DNA of 64,000 bases from Halobacteriovoraceae bacterium (GTDB lineage: Bacteria > Bdellovibrionota > Bacteriovoracia > Bacteriovoracales > Bacteriovoracaceae), in assembly GCA_020635115.1 (NCBI GenBank), contig JACKAK010000010.1, forward strand, positions 1 to 64,000. Reading direction: 5' to 3'. The number at the start of each line of letters is the position of its first letter. Position 1 is the stretch's first letter. Shown one piece after another: positions 1 through 8,321 of the stretch. The position numbers and the translations under genes were made by a program. The notes beneath the pieces were generated by a model that was not told where the DNA came from, made no database searches, and saw nothing but the letters and a program-made list of their open reading frames with translations.

Positions 1-753
1 GAAAACACATCTGAAACCTGTAAATTGGTCAGAAGATGAACCGTTTGCCGAGTAAAAATAAAATAGTCCCGATACAACTGCATCGTATCCACCTATTATT
101 GATTTAAATCCACCACGCGAAACATAAACAGATCCAGAGGCAATTGAAAATGTTCCAACTCCATAAATTTTATCATATGTTCCATTATAAGTATTAAATT
201 CGTTATCTGCAACATCAGCGCAGCTTACACTAGGTAAATCCATTAAACTCATACTGCATGTTGTACTTATTCCCGATAGAGCTCCACCTAAAGTCCAATC
301 TACATATTCTCTTTTATTTCCAGTAAGGTCCCAAATTTCAGAGCCATTACTTAATGTGAGTATTCTTTTAGGATGAGTTGCATCTGAGCCTGTTGTCCCG
401 CAAGAATTGTCTTCATAGGTACGACCTTTAAAAAGACAACCTGACCCAACATTTCCTCCTGTCCAATTTACATCCTGTTGTTCAGCATTCCTAGCAATGG
501 CCATAAATTCTGGATTTGAAAGTAAGTCATAATTTGCTCCGAGAGAGGTGCAATAAGTTTTTGCTGAAGAAATAGTTAAGCCTGTCGTTGTAGCGTAAGA
601 TTGCACTGAAGTAGCAACTCCTCCTGTAACAGTCGCTTCATACTTCATAACACAAAAATCACTTGCAGCTCCTACAGTTGCATCACCAGGAACAAGAACA
701 TAATCTGTTGGGCAAGATGGAGATGTGAGGGCATAATCAGCTTTAACACTACT
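1..753 (-). pseudogene. FGE/SUMF1-like C-terminal domain continuing in frame after a TGA
   Basis: Reading on in frame past the TGA gives 251 codons without another stop, up to the window edge. The translation has the hallmarks of the formylglycine-generating-enzyme (sulfatase-modifying factor) fold as found in many Bdellovibrionota lipoproteins: FCVMKYEA, then CTSLGANYDLLSNPEFM, then SEIWDLTGNKREYVDW (equivalent of the usual GNVWEW), and SRGGF ... GFRCVF near the edge. Such proteins normally carry the domain in one piece with the lipoprotein start, so the TGA looks like a nonsense mutation, a sequencing error or read-through. The copper-binding cysteines of true FGE are not obvious, so a carbohydrate- or protein-binding role is more likely than catalysis. 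Confidence 0.7.
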
Positions 754-1458
754 TCAGCTTGATTCATTTCCACCTGAGTTTGTTGCACTTGCATAAAACG
801 AGTAATTTCCATCAGAAAGAGAGCTTGAACTGGTTATGTCAACAGTAGAACCACTTGAAGTGGCAGAACCAATGAGAGTTGAACAAGTATTATCACTATA
901 AAGCTTGATTGTATCACCACTTTTAACTCCGCCAACACGTACGGTGGGAGTATCGTCACTACCGCTTGAAGCTAAAGGGTCTTGCATCGAAACACTAATT
1001 GGTATATCAGGAGCTAAGTTGGTAGTGAAAGATACATCGTTGGTGTTTGAGTCGAAATTTCCGTCATTATCCATTACTCTTACTCTGTAAGTATATGAAG
1101 TGTTATTTGAAAGTCCTGTTAAGCTGTAGCTTGTTGAACCACTCGTAGTAGAAGCTACAAAAGTTGCACTTCCTGAACTTATACTAAAGATGTTATACTG
1201 AGCTGCCCCACTATAAGCACTCCAATTGATGGTAGCGCTAACGTCGTCTATTGAATTGATAGTGCTGATACCAGAAAAGCTTAGACTGCCACCACTTGAG
1301 CCAGAGCTTCCAGAGCTTCCAGAGCTTCCACTGCTTCCATTTGAGGTGCTGCTACTATTACCGCCAGAAACTTCAGGAGCATTAAAAGATGCAGTACCTG
1401 AACCATTGCAGCTTGTGATTAAAATCATAAATATGTAATTTAAAACTAGTCCTTTCAA
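754..1458 (-). CDS. Lipoprotein with FN3 domain (N-terminal part of interrupted gene)
   Basis: The start is a TTG at 1458, preceded about 9 bases upstream by an AAGAGG ribosome site. A short hydrophobic signal ends in the lipobox ITSC (Cys about residue 17), so the product should be a lipid-anchored envelope protein. A low-complexity Gly/Ser linker (repeated GSS) follows, then one fibronectin type III domain at about residues 60-147 (motifs ATINWSAY and YTYRVRVMD), then a second beta-rich segment. Translation stops at a TGA at 754-756, but the same frame stays open to the window edge, so this is probably the front part of a longer protein. FN3 domains usually mediate binding; the ligand is unknown. 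Confidence 0.75.
   Translation of the reverse strand: MKGLVLNYIFMILITSCNGSGTASFNAPEVSGGNSSSTSNGSSGSSGSSGSSGSSGGSLSFSGISTINSIDDVSATINWSAYSGAAQYNIFSISSGSATFVASTTSGSTSYSLTGLSNNTSYTYRVRVMDNDGNFDSNTNDVSFTTNLAPDIPISVSMQDPLASSGSDDTPTVRVGGVKSGDTIKLYSDNTCSTLIGSATSSGSTVDITSSSSLSDGNYSFYASATNSGGNESS
1297..1345 (-). repeat. 9-base tandem repeat coding a Gly-Ser-Ser linker
   Basis: About four to five copies of a 9-base unit (agcttccag on the plus strand) lie in the lipoprotein gene and encode the GSS linker between lipid anchor and FN3 domain. Unit length is a multiple of three, so copy number changes would alter linker length without a frameshift. Confidence 0.7.
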
Positions 1459-1493
1459 GTTTCAAACCTCTTAACTGTTTCATTCTTGAAACT
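1457..1493. promoter_or_regulatory. Inverted repeat at the lipoprotein start
   Basis: AGTTTCAA and TTGAAACT form an 8-base inverted repeat separated by about 20 bases. It overlaps the TTG start and the ribosome site of the minus-strand lipoprotein gene. It could be an operator or an RNA hairpin that limits initiation. No family match is recognised. Confidence 0.3.
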
Positions 1494-1617
1494 AGGATAG
1501 GTCATCTTCATAAAATGTCATAAATACGTTCCAAATTATTGAATATACAAACATGAAATTTTGAATGAATTATAAAAAGTGCCAATTTTTGGAGACATGG
1601 GGGAGATTTGCAACTAG

Positions 1618-1645
1618 TTGATTATTAATTGAAGAGACCTAATAT
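1618..1645 (+). promoter_or_regulatory. Possible sigma-70 promoter
   Basis: TTGATT, 16 bases, TAATAT. It lies in the 282-base gap between the divergent genes at 1458 and 1741 and points at the large membrane protein gene. AT-rich sequence makes chance matches common. Confidence 0.35.
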
Positions 1646-1740
1646 TAAGAAATCTCATGAAATGCTGATAAAATAGGGCAAGAGGGGAGAACAGTCAAAA
1701 TTTGCCGTTAAATGATTTAGTTTCAAATATCTAGAGTTTC

Positions 1741-3933
1741 TTGTCGAAAAGAAGACTGAAAATCTCCAAAGGATTAGTTGTGAATTTATTTTTGAGAAGA
1801 ATAATATCTTTCATCATAGCTTTAACATTTTATCAACTCATAATCTTTGAGGCATATGGACGGGATTTAACTCAAGTGGAGATGGTAGAAAAAGAAGCAA
1901 AAATCTCTGACTGTGATACTAATGAGCCTGCTTGTACTGATTCAACTGATTTAACTTGTGAAGTGAGACGTGGAATAGCTGTGCAAACATGTCAGCAGGA
2001 AGTTGAGGGGCAGTATAATGTCTATCAATCTACAGGTGTATCAGTTGAAAATGAAATCGCGTCCCTCATAGACCCTTCATCATCAGGTAAAGAAGCAAAT
2101 AATAAAATATGGGCTTTTATCTTGCAAACATTATATATGATGGTAATTGGTGTATCAGGGGCAATAATTGTAGCTGAATGCCAAGGAAATTTCTTGAGTT
2201 ATTCTGGAGTTATCTATGGATTAGCGGCAACATATTTTCTGATTGATATGCTCGTCAATTGGGGGAAGTATGACAAGAAATCAAGAGCACAACTTCAAGT
2301 TACTTTAGGGGATCAACTTGAAAAACAAATTGGGGATTTAAAGGGAGCAAAAATTCAGGCAGAATCAGCAAAAGGAGACGCTGAAGACCGAGCTAAATTA
2401 TACAATAACTTGGGGTGGGCGTTTACAACAGCGATGGGGGTAGCTATTGCTGAATCTACTGCAGTTGCAGCAAGTTTGGGTATTAGTGAAGGTCTTAGTC
2501 TCTGCGTGCCAGCTGCTCAAAATAATCCAAATAAAAATAGTGATCCAATAAATCAGTTAGAGCTTCAATTACTTGCAATTAATTCGGTATTGAATGAACC
2601 AAATGCAAATTTTGAAATGTATTTGGAAAAGCTAATGTTTTATTCTGGAAAAAGTTATTCTTCAGTGAGAAATAATGAAAAACAAGAAGGATATAAACTT
2701 GCAAAAATGCTTTTTAATAAATTGTTTACTCCTGTCTATGCAAATGACGAAGCAACAGGCAATTTATTGGGAGCTGGGACGATTGCGACAGGTGTTTTTA
2801 CTGCTGGTTATTCGAACGCTATAGCTGCTATATTAGGTAAATTTCTAAAGCCGGTTTTTGAAAAAGTGGGTATTAGCTTCTTGGGAGATGGAAAAGCGAT
2901 TATTACACCCCAAGCAAGAGCAGTGTTATTTGCAACTACTGCAGGTATCTCTTTTTTAATTGAAAACGAACACAACAAGATTGTAAAAGAGTACAAAAAA
3001 AGAATTAATGACTATGACACTTTGACTTCTGATCTCGATAAAATCAAGCAAGGTGCACCAAGCACCCAAACTGAAGATGATGGGACCGACCCTCGAATTA
3101 ACCCAAATGAAGGAATTGATCTACCTGATACAACTATTGTCTCTGCAGTACCAGGATCAGTTTATACTAATCTTAATGTCACTCAAGATTGTTATACTGG
3201 AACTGGAAATAATATAAAAATTGACCCCAAATGTACTAACCCATATAAAAATACCTATACAACTCATGATGAGACAAAAGATATACTCGGTAAAGATGTC
3301 GCTGGAGTTGGAACGACTTGGGCAGAAATGCTTAACTCTGATACTACAAATCTCGCCGGAAATAGACCAACAACTCCAGAGGTTGATGTTGAAGCAGCTA
3401 AACAAAGTGCCGCAAAGCTTAAGAAATTAAGCGACAAAATGAAAGAAGATATTATTAAAGACAAACCTAATAGTGATGCTGCAAAATCTTTTGCCAATGA
3501 GAAAGCACAAGGAGTGAAGTTGTCTGAAGATTTTAGGAAAGCAGCTTTAAGTAGTATAGGCAAACTTTCCCCCAAAGATAGAGCTCAACTTGCTTCGGTA
3601 TTGAAAAATGCATCTGGTATAACTGATAGCAAAATAGAAGATAAACTCGATAAAATATCTAAAGATGCGAAAGAAAAACTCGGCTATACTTCAGGAGGAC
3701 TCAAACAAGGAGCTGGAAATGGAAAAATTTCATTCGGGAAAAATAAAAAATACGATTTCAACTCCATTAAATCCGCTTCAAAATCAACCACTCCAATCAA
3801 TGATAAATTTAAAGATGAAAACGATTATGTCGTTAACGATATCAATGACGATAAATTAAAACCCATCTGGGAAATTGTCTCAGGCAGGTATTGGCGCTCT
3901 GTGATTCCGATTGTTTTAGAGAAAGAAGAATAA
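1741..3933 (+). CDS. Large membrane protein, unknown function
   Basis: Not recognised. The frame opens with TTG at 1741 and has no good ribosome site, so the true start may be a later TTG/GTG (for example TTG at 1792). Visible features are an N-terminal hydrophobic segment (about residues 18-40) resembling a signal or anchor, a Cys-containing stretch (about 58-85), two adjacent membrane segments (about 125-175), further hydrophobic helices near residues 220-250 and 350-400, and a long hydrophilic, Lys-rich, probably helical tail. The gene contains no GGCC site, unlike nearly all genes after 4.4 kb, which suggests a different origin. The similarly GGCC-poor lipoprotein gene lies divergently upstream. 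Confidence 0.7.
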   Translation: MSKRRLKISKGLVVNLFLRRIISFIIALTFYQLIIFEAYGRDLTQVEMVEKEAKISDCDTNEPACTDSTDLTCEVRRGIAVQTCQQEVEGQYNVYQSTGVSVENEIASLIDPSSSGKEANNKIWAFILQTLYMMVIGVSGAIIVAECQGNFLSYSGVIYGLAATYFLIDMLVNWGKYDKKSRAQLQVTLGDQLEKQIGDLKGAKIQAESAKGDAEDRAKLYNNLGWAFTTAMGVAIAESTAVAASLGISEGLSLCVPAAQNNPNKNSDPINQLELQLLAINSVLNEPNANFEMYLEKLMFYSGKSYSSVRNNEKQEGYKLAKMLFNKLFTPVYANDEATGNLLGAGTIATGVFTAGYSNAIAAILGKFLKPVFEKVGISFLGDGKAIITPQARAVLFATTAGISFLIENEHNKIVKEYKKRINDYDTLTSDLDKIKQGAPSTQTEDDGTDPRINPNEGIDLPDTTIVSAVPGSVYTNLNVTQDCYTGTGNNIKIDPKCTNPYKNTYTTHDETKDILGKDVAGVGTTWAEMLNSDTTNLAGNRPTTPEVDVEAAKQSAAKLKKLSDKMKEDIIKDKPNSDAAKSFANEKAQGVKLSEDFRKAALSSIGKLSPKDRAQLASVLKNASGITDSKIEDKLDKISKDAKEKLGYTSGGLKQGAGNGKISFGKNKKYDFNSIKSASKSTTPINDKFKDENDYVVNDINDDKLKPIWEIVSGRYWRSVIPIVLEKEE

Positions 3934-4029
3934 AAAACTAATATTTTCTAAACAGTTATGATTCCAAGAGTTTATGTCAAAAAAAGTAATGACTTGTTAT
4001 GTTTCGGTGCACTGTTAAAGAGATTGTAT

Positions 4030-4058
4030 TTGACACGACAGTATAGACAACCTATGTT
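4030..4058 (+). promoter_or_regulatory. Sigma-70-type promoter for the acyltransferase gene
   Basis: Consensus TTGACA at 4030-4035, a 17-base spacer and TATGTT at 4053-4058. It lies about 40 bases before the GTG start at 4100 and is the best promoter match in this part of the window. Confidence 0.65.
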
Positions 4059-4099
4059 CACTAAACATTTTTTCTAAAGTTTAAAAAGGTGTTTTAATC

Positions 4100-6316
4100 G
4101 TGAACCGATCTTTATTTTATGGAATTTTATTTTTTTGTGTATTCAATATCACATTCGCCGAAAATAACCATGAGCATCTCACCCCATCAATATCAAAATT
4201 ATGTGAAAATAAATTATCCTTTTCAAGTAAAGATCTTCTATTAGATCTGACCAAAAAAGATGAGCACGGTCTAGGAAAAGGGGCAAAATACGCAATTAAG
4301 GCATTTGATAAATGGAGTGGTATTTCAGAGGTAAACAAAATACTTTCCTATTACAGAGAAAATCAATTAATTAGACCAGACAACTTCTGGGAAATGGCTC
4401 TTGTTGCCAATAAAGTTTCACCAGAAGTTTTTGAAATACCTGAGATCTATGGGCCAAATGTCCGCCCAAAAGAGTTCCAAGAAAATAGACTCACTAATAT
4501 CCCTCAAGAAGGGCCTGCGATTTTAGACGGAAATCACATAAGTGGATTTAGAGAGGCCATTGTAACGGCCTACGCCGCCGTCTATGGGGCCGGTAGAAAA
4601 GATCTTAAAATTCTTGGTAATGAAATTCTTCATTACATCTTCCCTGAAATTAAAGACCAAGTCCTGGCCCTAAAAATAATCGGCCCTTCAAACGCTGAAA
4701 CAAGAGCGCATAATGCCCATATAATGGAAGAGGCAAAACAATGGCTCAAAGATGGCCATGTCATTATGAGATATAGTGCCGGAACCGTTTCAAGGCTTAC
4801 TTCAAACTTATCTCCTAGAGACTCCAAGGGAAACCTTTTAGAAATCGATACCCATGGTAGAATTATTGAAAAAAATGTTTCTATCTTAAAAAAAATAAAT
4901 CATCTCGGAATCTTTGATCCTGAATGGAATGCTAGGCAAGGACAACTTATTTTAGACGCTCCAGAAGAAACTAAAATCATTCCCATTTATTCCCTTGGTA
5001 GAAATTCTAATGCTTTTTATTCTTATGGTATTTTGAATCCATTACTTAGAAAACTCCATCTTCCTGAAAATCTACTTGGGCTGGCCAGTCTTCCTAAGGA
5101 GTATTTAAAAAAAAGAAATACGACAGTTTCTCTTATATTAGGTACTCCAATTTCGGCCAAAAAATTTAAAGGAATGGGCCCACAGAAAGTTATTAACTAT
5201 CTTTATACCAAAACATACCTGCATGCTCCTCAGAAAAAATTTGATTTAAATACGCAAAGAATGAAGAATCCATTCAAAAAATGGTCGACTCAACTCAAAC
5301 AAAGAAAAAGAATTCTTCCTCCTTTAGACCATAATGTTTTAAGTAGTGAGTTTGATAGACTAATGGATATGAACGTCAAAATTTATGCTCAAAAAAAAGG
5401 GTTTGTTTCAACTATTGTTAGAGGAAAAGATCTTACGCCTGAATTCATGTATCAATTGGGACTTTTTAGAAATCATGCATTTCAAACAGTCAATGAGGGG
5501 AGTAAGAACGTCTCAGATATTGATGAGTTCGATCAAGAATATTTCCAACAAATTATTTGGGACATTGAAAAAAAACAACCAGCAGCAGTTTCAAGGTTAG
5601 TTAATACAAGTGAGTTTATTGAAAGAGGCGAACAGTACTATACCATGAAACTCTTTGGAATTGATCCCAAACTTCATGAATATTTACCAGGAGATGTTCT
5701 TGACGTCGGCCGTACTGCCATTGGGATAGAGTACAGAAATGGAAAATCTTCGGTAGGTCTTTTAGATCTTAATTTTAAATCGATCGCTGCATTTTTATAT
5801 GAAAATCCAAGTATTATTCACGCGGTTGGATGTGTTAGTTTTAGTAGCTCTTATTCACCTGTTGCCTTACAGATTTCAGAAAAGTTTTTAACCAGAGAGT
5901 TTGGGCCAAAAGATGTAAAAATAAAAAGCTTTGTTCACCCTCCTAACCCTTATACAAAAACTTTTAAGTATCTCTCTTCAGAAGTCATTAACGAATATAT
6001 TGATGGAGAGATAAACGGTCTTTCTGAAAAGTTAGAAAAGCTTCATCCCTATTCAGATACAATCAAACACATCCAATTGACCCAACCAAATATTAAACCT
6101 GAACTTGTTTATCCACCTTCTTTAGTTAGGCCATATATTGTTAAATTTAATACAGATATTGTAGCTGCAAGCATGGATAAAAGTTTTGGTTCGCTTGATT
6201 TTCTGGTTTTAACTGATCTTCGAACTTTTACTGATAAAGATTGGAAAAAGCTTTTTGGCCCAGATAAAAGTGTTGATGATTATAGAATTTGGCAAAAGTC
6301 ATATCTAAGTAATTAA
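4100..6316 (+). CDS. Exported OlsF-like bifunctional acyltransferase (PlsC plus ornithine-acyltransferase-like)
   Basis: GTG start after an AAAAAGG ribosome site. Residues 1-20 form a clear signal peptide ending in FA before ENN. A PlsC-type phospholipid/lysolipid acyltransferase domain follows at about 120-370 (NHISGF at H146; RYSAGTVSRL in place of the FPEG-like block; IIPIYSLGRNSN). A second domain at about 415-700 resembles the OlsB/hemolysin-type N-acyltransferase (GNAT-like) family (FRNHAF, DVGRTAIG, GCVSFSSSYSP). This domain order resembles OlsF, which makes ornithine lipid by successive N- and O-acylation. Odd points are the signal peptide on an enzyme class that normally uses cytoplasmic acyl-ACP, and an Arg where the HX4D catalytic Asp should stand. 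Membrane lipid modification is inferred. Confidence 0.7.
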   Translation: MNRSLFYGILFFCVFNITFAENNHEHLTPSISKLCENKLSFSSKDLLLDLTKKDEHGLGKGAKYAIKAFDKWSGISEVNKILSYYRENQLIRPDNFWEMALVANKVSPEVFEIPEIYGPNVRPKEFQENRLTNIPQEGPAILDGNHISGFREAIVTAYAAVYGAGRKDLKILGNEILHYIFPEIKDQVLALKIIGPSNAETRAHNAHIMEEAKQWLKDGHVIMRYSAGTVSRLTSNLSPRDSKGNLLEIDTHGRIIEKNVSILKKINHLGIFDPEWNARQGQLILDAPEETKIIPIYSLGRNSNAFYSYGILNPLLRKLHLPENLLGLASLPKEYLKKRNTTVSLILGTPISAKKFKGMGPQKVINYLYTKTYLHAPQKKFDLNTQRMKNPFKKWSTQLKQRKRILPPLDHNVLSSEFDRLMDMNVKIYAQKKGFVSTIVRGKDLTPEFMYQLGLFRNHAFQTVNEGSKNVSDIDEFDQEYFQQIIWDIEKKQPAAVSRLVNTSEFIERGEQYYTMKLFGIDPKLHEYLPGDVLDVGRTAIGIEYRNGKSSVGLLDLNFKSIAAFLYENPSIIHAVGCVSFSSSYSPVALQISEKFLTREFGPKDVKIKSFVHPPNPYTKTFKYLSSEVINEYIDGEINGLSEKLEKLHPYSDTIKHIQLTQPNIKPELVYPPSLVRPYIVKFNTDIVAASMDKSFGSLDFLVLTDLRTFTDKDWKKLFGPDKSVDDYRIWQKSYLSN

Positions 6317-6519
6317 GTAAAGAATATTAACTTTGTACTTTAATGAAAATCTGTATTTGCTCATAGAAATACTGAATAATTTTCAAACTGTTTTGGGTTT
6401 ATGTTTGGATGATTATGGTCTTGTTAGAAAATTGTTTTTATTTAGAGATGTCGTTTAAAATCATCTGAAATATATTTTTTAAATATTAGACTCATGAAAA
6501 CTTTAAAAAGGGAGTTTTC

Positions 6520-6984
6520 ATGAAGTTATTATTTATTTTAGTTTTAAATTTAGTTTTTCCAGACGGATTTGCACAAATTTCTCCACTTAGTGATCAACAG
6601 ATGAATGAAGTTTTTGGGCAGGCCATCCCTGAAGAAGCTTTCAAATTATTTGAAGATCTCATCGACTACGTTAATCAAGCTGATAGTAATGATGAAGTCG
6701 ATCCAATTGAGCTAAGTTTAGTTGATTTTAATTTATTAGAACCTCTTTTTGGTGAGCTTCTCGAGTATAGTTACAATATTGAGGGAATTCATTTCAGTGA
6801 AAATAGTAATACAAGTGTATCCATTAATGGTGTAGAGATACCTTTCATTCGCATTGCTGATCGGATCGATCGTATAGAATACAGAAACATTAGGCCCTAT
6901 GGGGCACAAGAGAGCTTTGGAAGCTTATACATTTCAGATATACAATTAAAAAGTTTTCAGATCAATTTTTGGACAAGAGATTAG
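6520..6984 (+). CDS. Small exported protein with LSDQQMNEVFGQA motif
   Basis: ATG with an excellent AAAAAGGGAG ribosome site. Signal peptide at about residues 1-19. The mature N-terminus carries a segment of the type 'L-S-D-x-x-M-x-x-V-x-G-Q-A', which recurs at the start of several exported proteins linked to filament or surface systems in Gram-negatives (FilA-like). The rest is acidic and beta-rich. Function unknown. Its stop codon overlaps the stop of the convergent trxB gene by 4 bases. Confidence 0.7.
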   Translation: MKLLFILVLNLVFPDGFAQISPLSDQQMNEVFGQAIPEEAFKLFEDLIDYVNQADSNDEVDPIELSLVDFNLLEPLFGELLEYSYNIEGIHFSENSNTSVSINGVEIPFIRIADRIDRIEYRNIRPYGAQESFGSLYISDIQLKSFQINFWTRD

Positions 6985-7913
6985 GCATTTCCAAATTCTT
7001 CTAAAAACCTCTCTGCCTTAATCGCTGCCTGGCAACCAGATCCTGCTGCTGTTATGGCCTGACGATAATAGGGGTCCTGAACATCTCCACATGCGAAGAC
7101 CCCACTCACACTTGTTTCTGGGCCATTTGATGTTACGATGAACCCGTGTTCATCCGTTTTAAGTTGAGCGTTTAAAAACTTAGTATTTGGGGTATGGCCA
7201 ATTCCCATAAAAAGTCCATCGGCCTTAACGATTGTGTTCTCTTTTGTAAGATTGTTGAAAATATTAAGTGAGTTCACACCTTGTTCATCGGCGATGATTT
7301 CTTGAACTTCACTATTCCAAAGAACTTTAATTTTATCATTACTTAGGGCCCTGTCTTGCATAGGTTTTGAAGCTCTAAAAGAGTCTCTTCTATGTACAAT
7401 CGTGACAGAATTGGCAAATTTCGTTAAAAATGTTGCTTCTTCCATAGCTGTGTCGCCACCCCCGACAACAAAGACTTCCTTACCTCTATAGAAAAAACCA
7501 TCGCATGTTGCACAACCACTTACTCCTCTACCAATAAGTTCTTTTTCATTGGGAAGGCCTAAGTATTTTGCTGATGCACCAGTAGAGATGATCAATGTTT
7601 GAGCTTTATATTCATTGCCATTTTCACAAATAACATGAAATGGTCTTTTTGAGAGATCGACATTTTTTACAATTGTTTGGATAAATTCTGTGCCAAATCT
7701 TTGAGATTGTTTTTTCATATTGGTCATCAAGTCTGGCCCCATTATTCCTTCGGGGAAACCTGGAAAATTGTCAACCTCAGTAGTTGTAGTTAACTGGCCA
7801 CCAGGTTCGTGCCCTTCGATAACGAGAGGACTTAAGTTTGCTCTTGAAGTATATAATGCGGCCGTGTATCCAGCAGGCCCTGAACCAATGATGATGACTT
7901 CTCTTGTTTCCAT
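6981..7913 (-). CDS. trxB: Thioredoxin reductase
   Basis: NADPH-dependent flavoenzyme that reduces thioredoxin in the cytoplasm. FAD-binding GSGPAGYTAA is at residues 10-19, the redox-active CATC at 134-137, the NADPH-binding motif GGGDTAMEEA near 155, and the C-terminal FAD motif ACGDVQDPYYRQ near 278. At 310 residues it has the usual length of low-Mr TrxB. The ATG at 7913 is chosen over an upstream TTG (7919) because AAGAGG lies 6 bases before it. The next gene upstream on this strand is the small acidic protein at 7949-8179, possibly co-transcribed. Confidence 0.97.
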   Translation of the reverse strand: METREVIIIGSGPAGYTAALYTSRANLSPLVIEGHEPGGQLTTTTEVDNFPGFPEGIMGPDLMTNMKKQSQRFGTEFIQTIVKNVDLSKRPFHVICENGNEYKAQTLIISTGASAKYLGLPNEKELIGRGVSGCATCDGFFYRGKEVFVVGGGDTAMEEATFLTKFANSVTIVHRRDSFRASKPMQDRALSNDKIKVLWNSEVQEIIADEQGVNSLNIFNNLTKENTIVKADGLFMGIGHTPNTKFLNAQLKTDEHGFIVTSNGPETSVSGVFACGDVQDPYYRQAITAAGSGCQAAIKAERFLEEFGNA

Positions 7914-7948
7914 GATCAACCTCTTTTCAATTTGTAAAAATGAATGTT

Positions 7949-8179
7949 TTAGTCTTCTAGTTCTTCTTCTGCTTCTTCTTCAATAGGTTCAGGCTCTACA
8001 TATGCCTGAGATTTTTTGACGGCCTCTGGACGATCATCCTCTTCAGGATTCATTTCATAAAAGGCCTTAACCGACAAAAGTTCTTCAGCATGGGGTGCTT
8101 CTCTTGTCGTTTTGAATTTTTCTCCAGTGATGGAGCACTCATAGAAATAAAATTGCTTTTTTTCTCTTCTTTTTGCCAC
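7949..8179 (-). CDS. Small acidic protein, unknown function
   Basis: The 76-residue form starts at GTG 8179, with GAGG about 6 bases upstream. A longer reading from 8275 adds a basic leader that lacks a ribosome site. The N-terminus is basic (VAKRREKK), followed by FYFYECSITGEKFKTTREAP and a strongly acidic tail (EEEAEEELED). The single-Cys 'C-S-I-T-G-E' segment and small size suggest a regulatory or adaptor protein, but no family is recognised. It lies just upstream of trxB on the same strand (36-base gap). Confidence 0.65.
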   Translation of the reverse strand: MAKRREKKQFYFYECSITGEKFKTTREAPHAEELLSVKAFYEMNPEEDDRPEAVKKSQAYVEPEPIEEEAEEELED

Positions 8180-8321
8180 GTGTACCTCAAAAATGATTTT
8201 TATCTTTTTACACGGCTTTTTGTATAGATTCAACCTTTTCCGCTTTGTGCTAAAGTAAAAGCAATAATTTCCCATTCAAAATGCTCAAACATCAATAAAT
8301 GCTATGTGTTATAATTGAGTA

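Noticed and set aside
905..1438. Plus-strand open frames opposite the lipoprotein
   Set aside because: The reverse strand carries the lipobox and FN3 domain; the plus-strand reading is a Leu/Pro/Glu-rich mirror of the Gly/Ser linker.
1..1458. Selenocysteine insertion at the TGA
   Set aside because: No selenoprotein family match, and the position is in a Ser-rich linker; no SECIS-like hairpin was looked for beyond sight.
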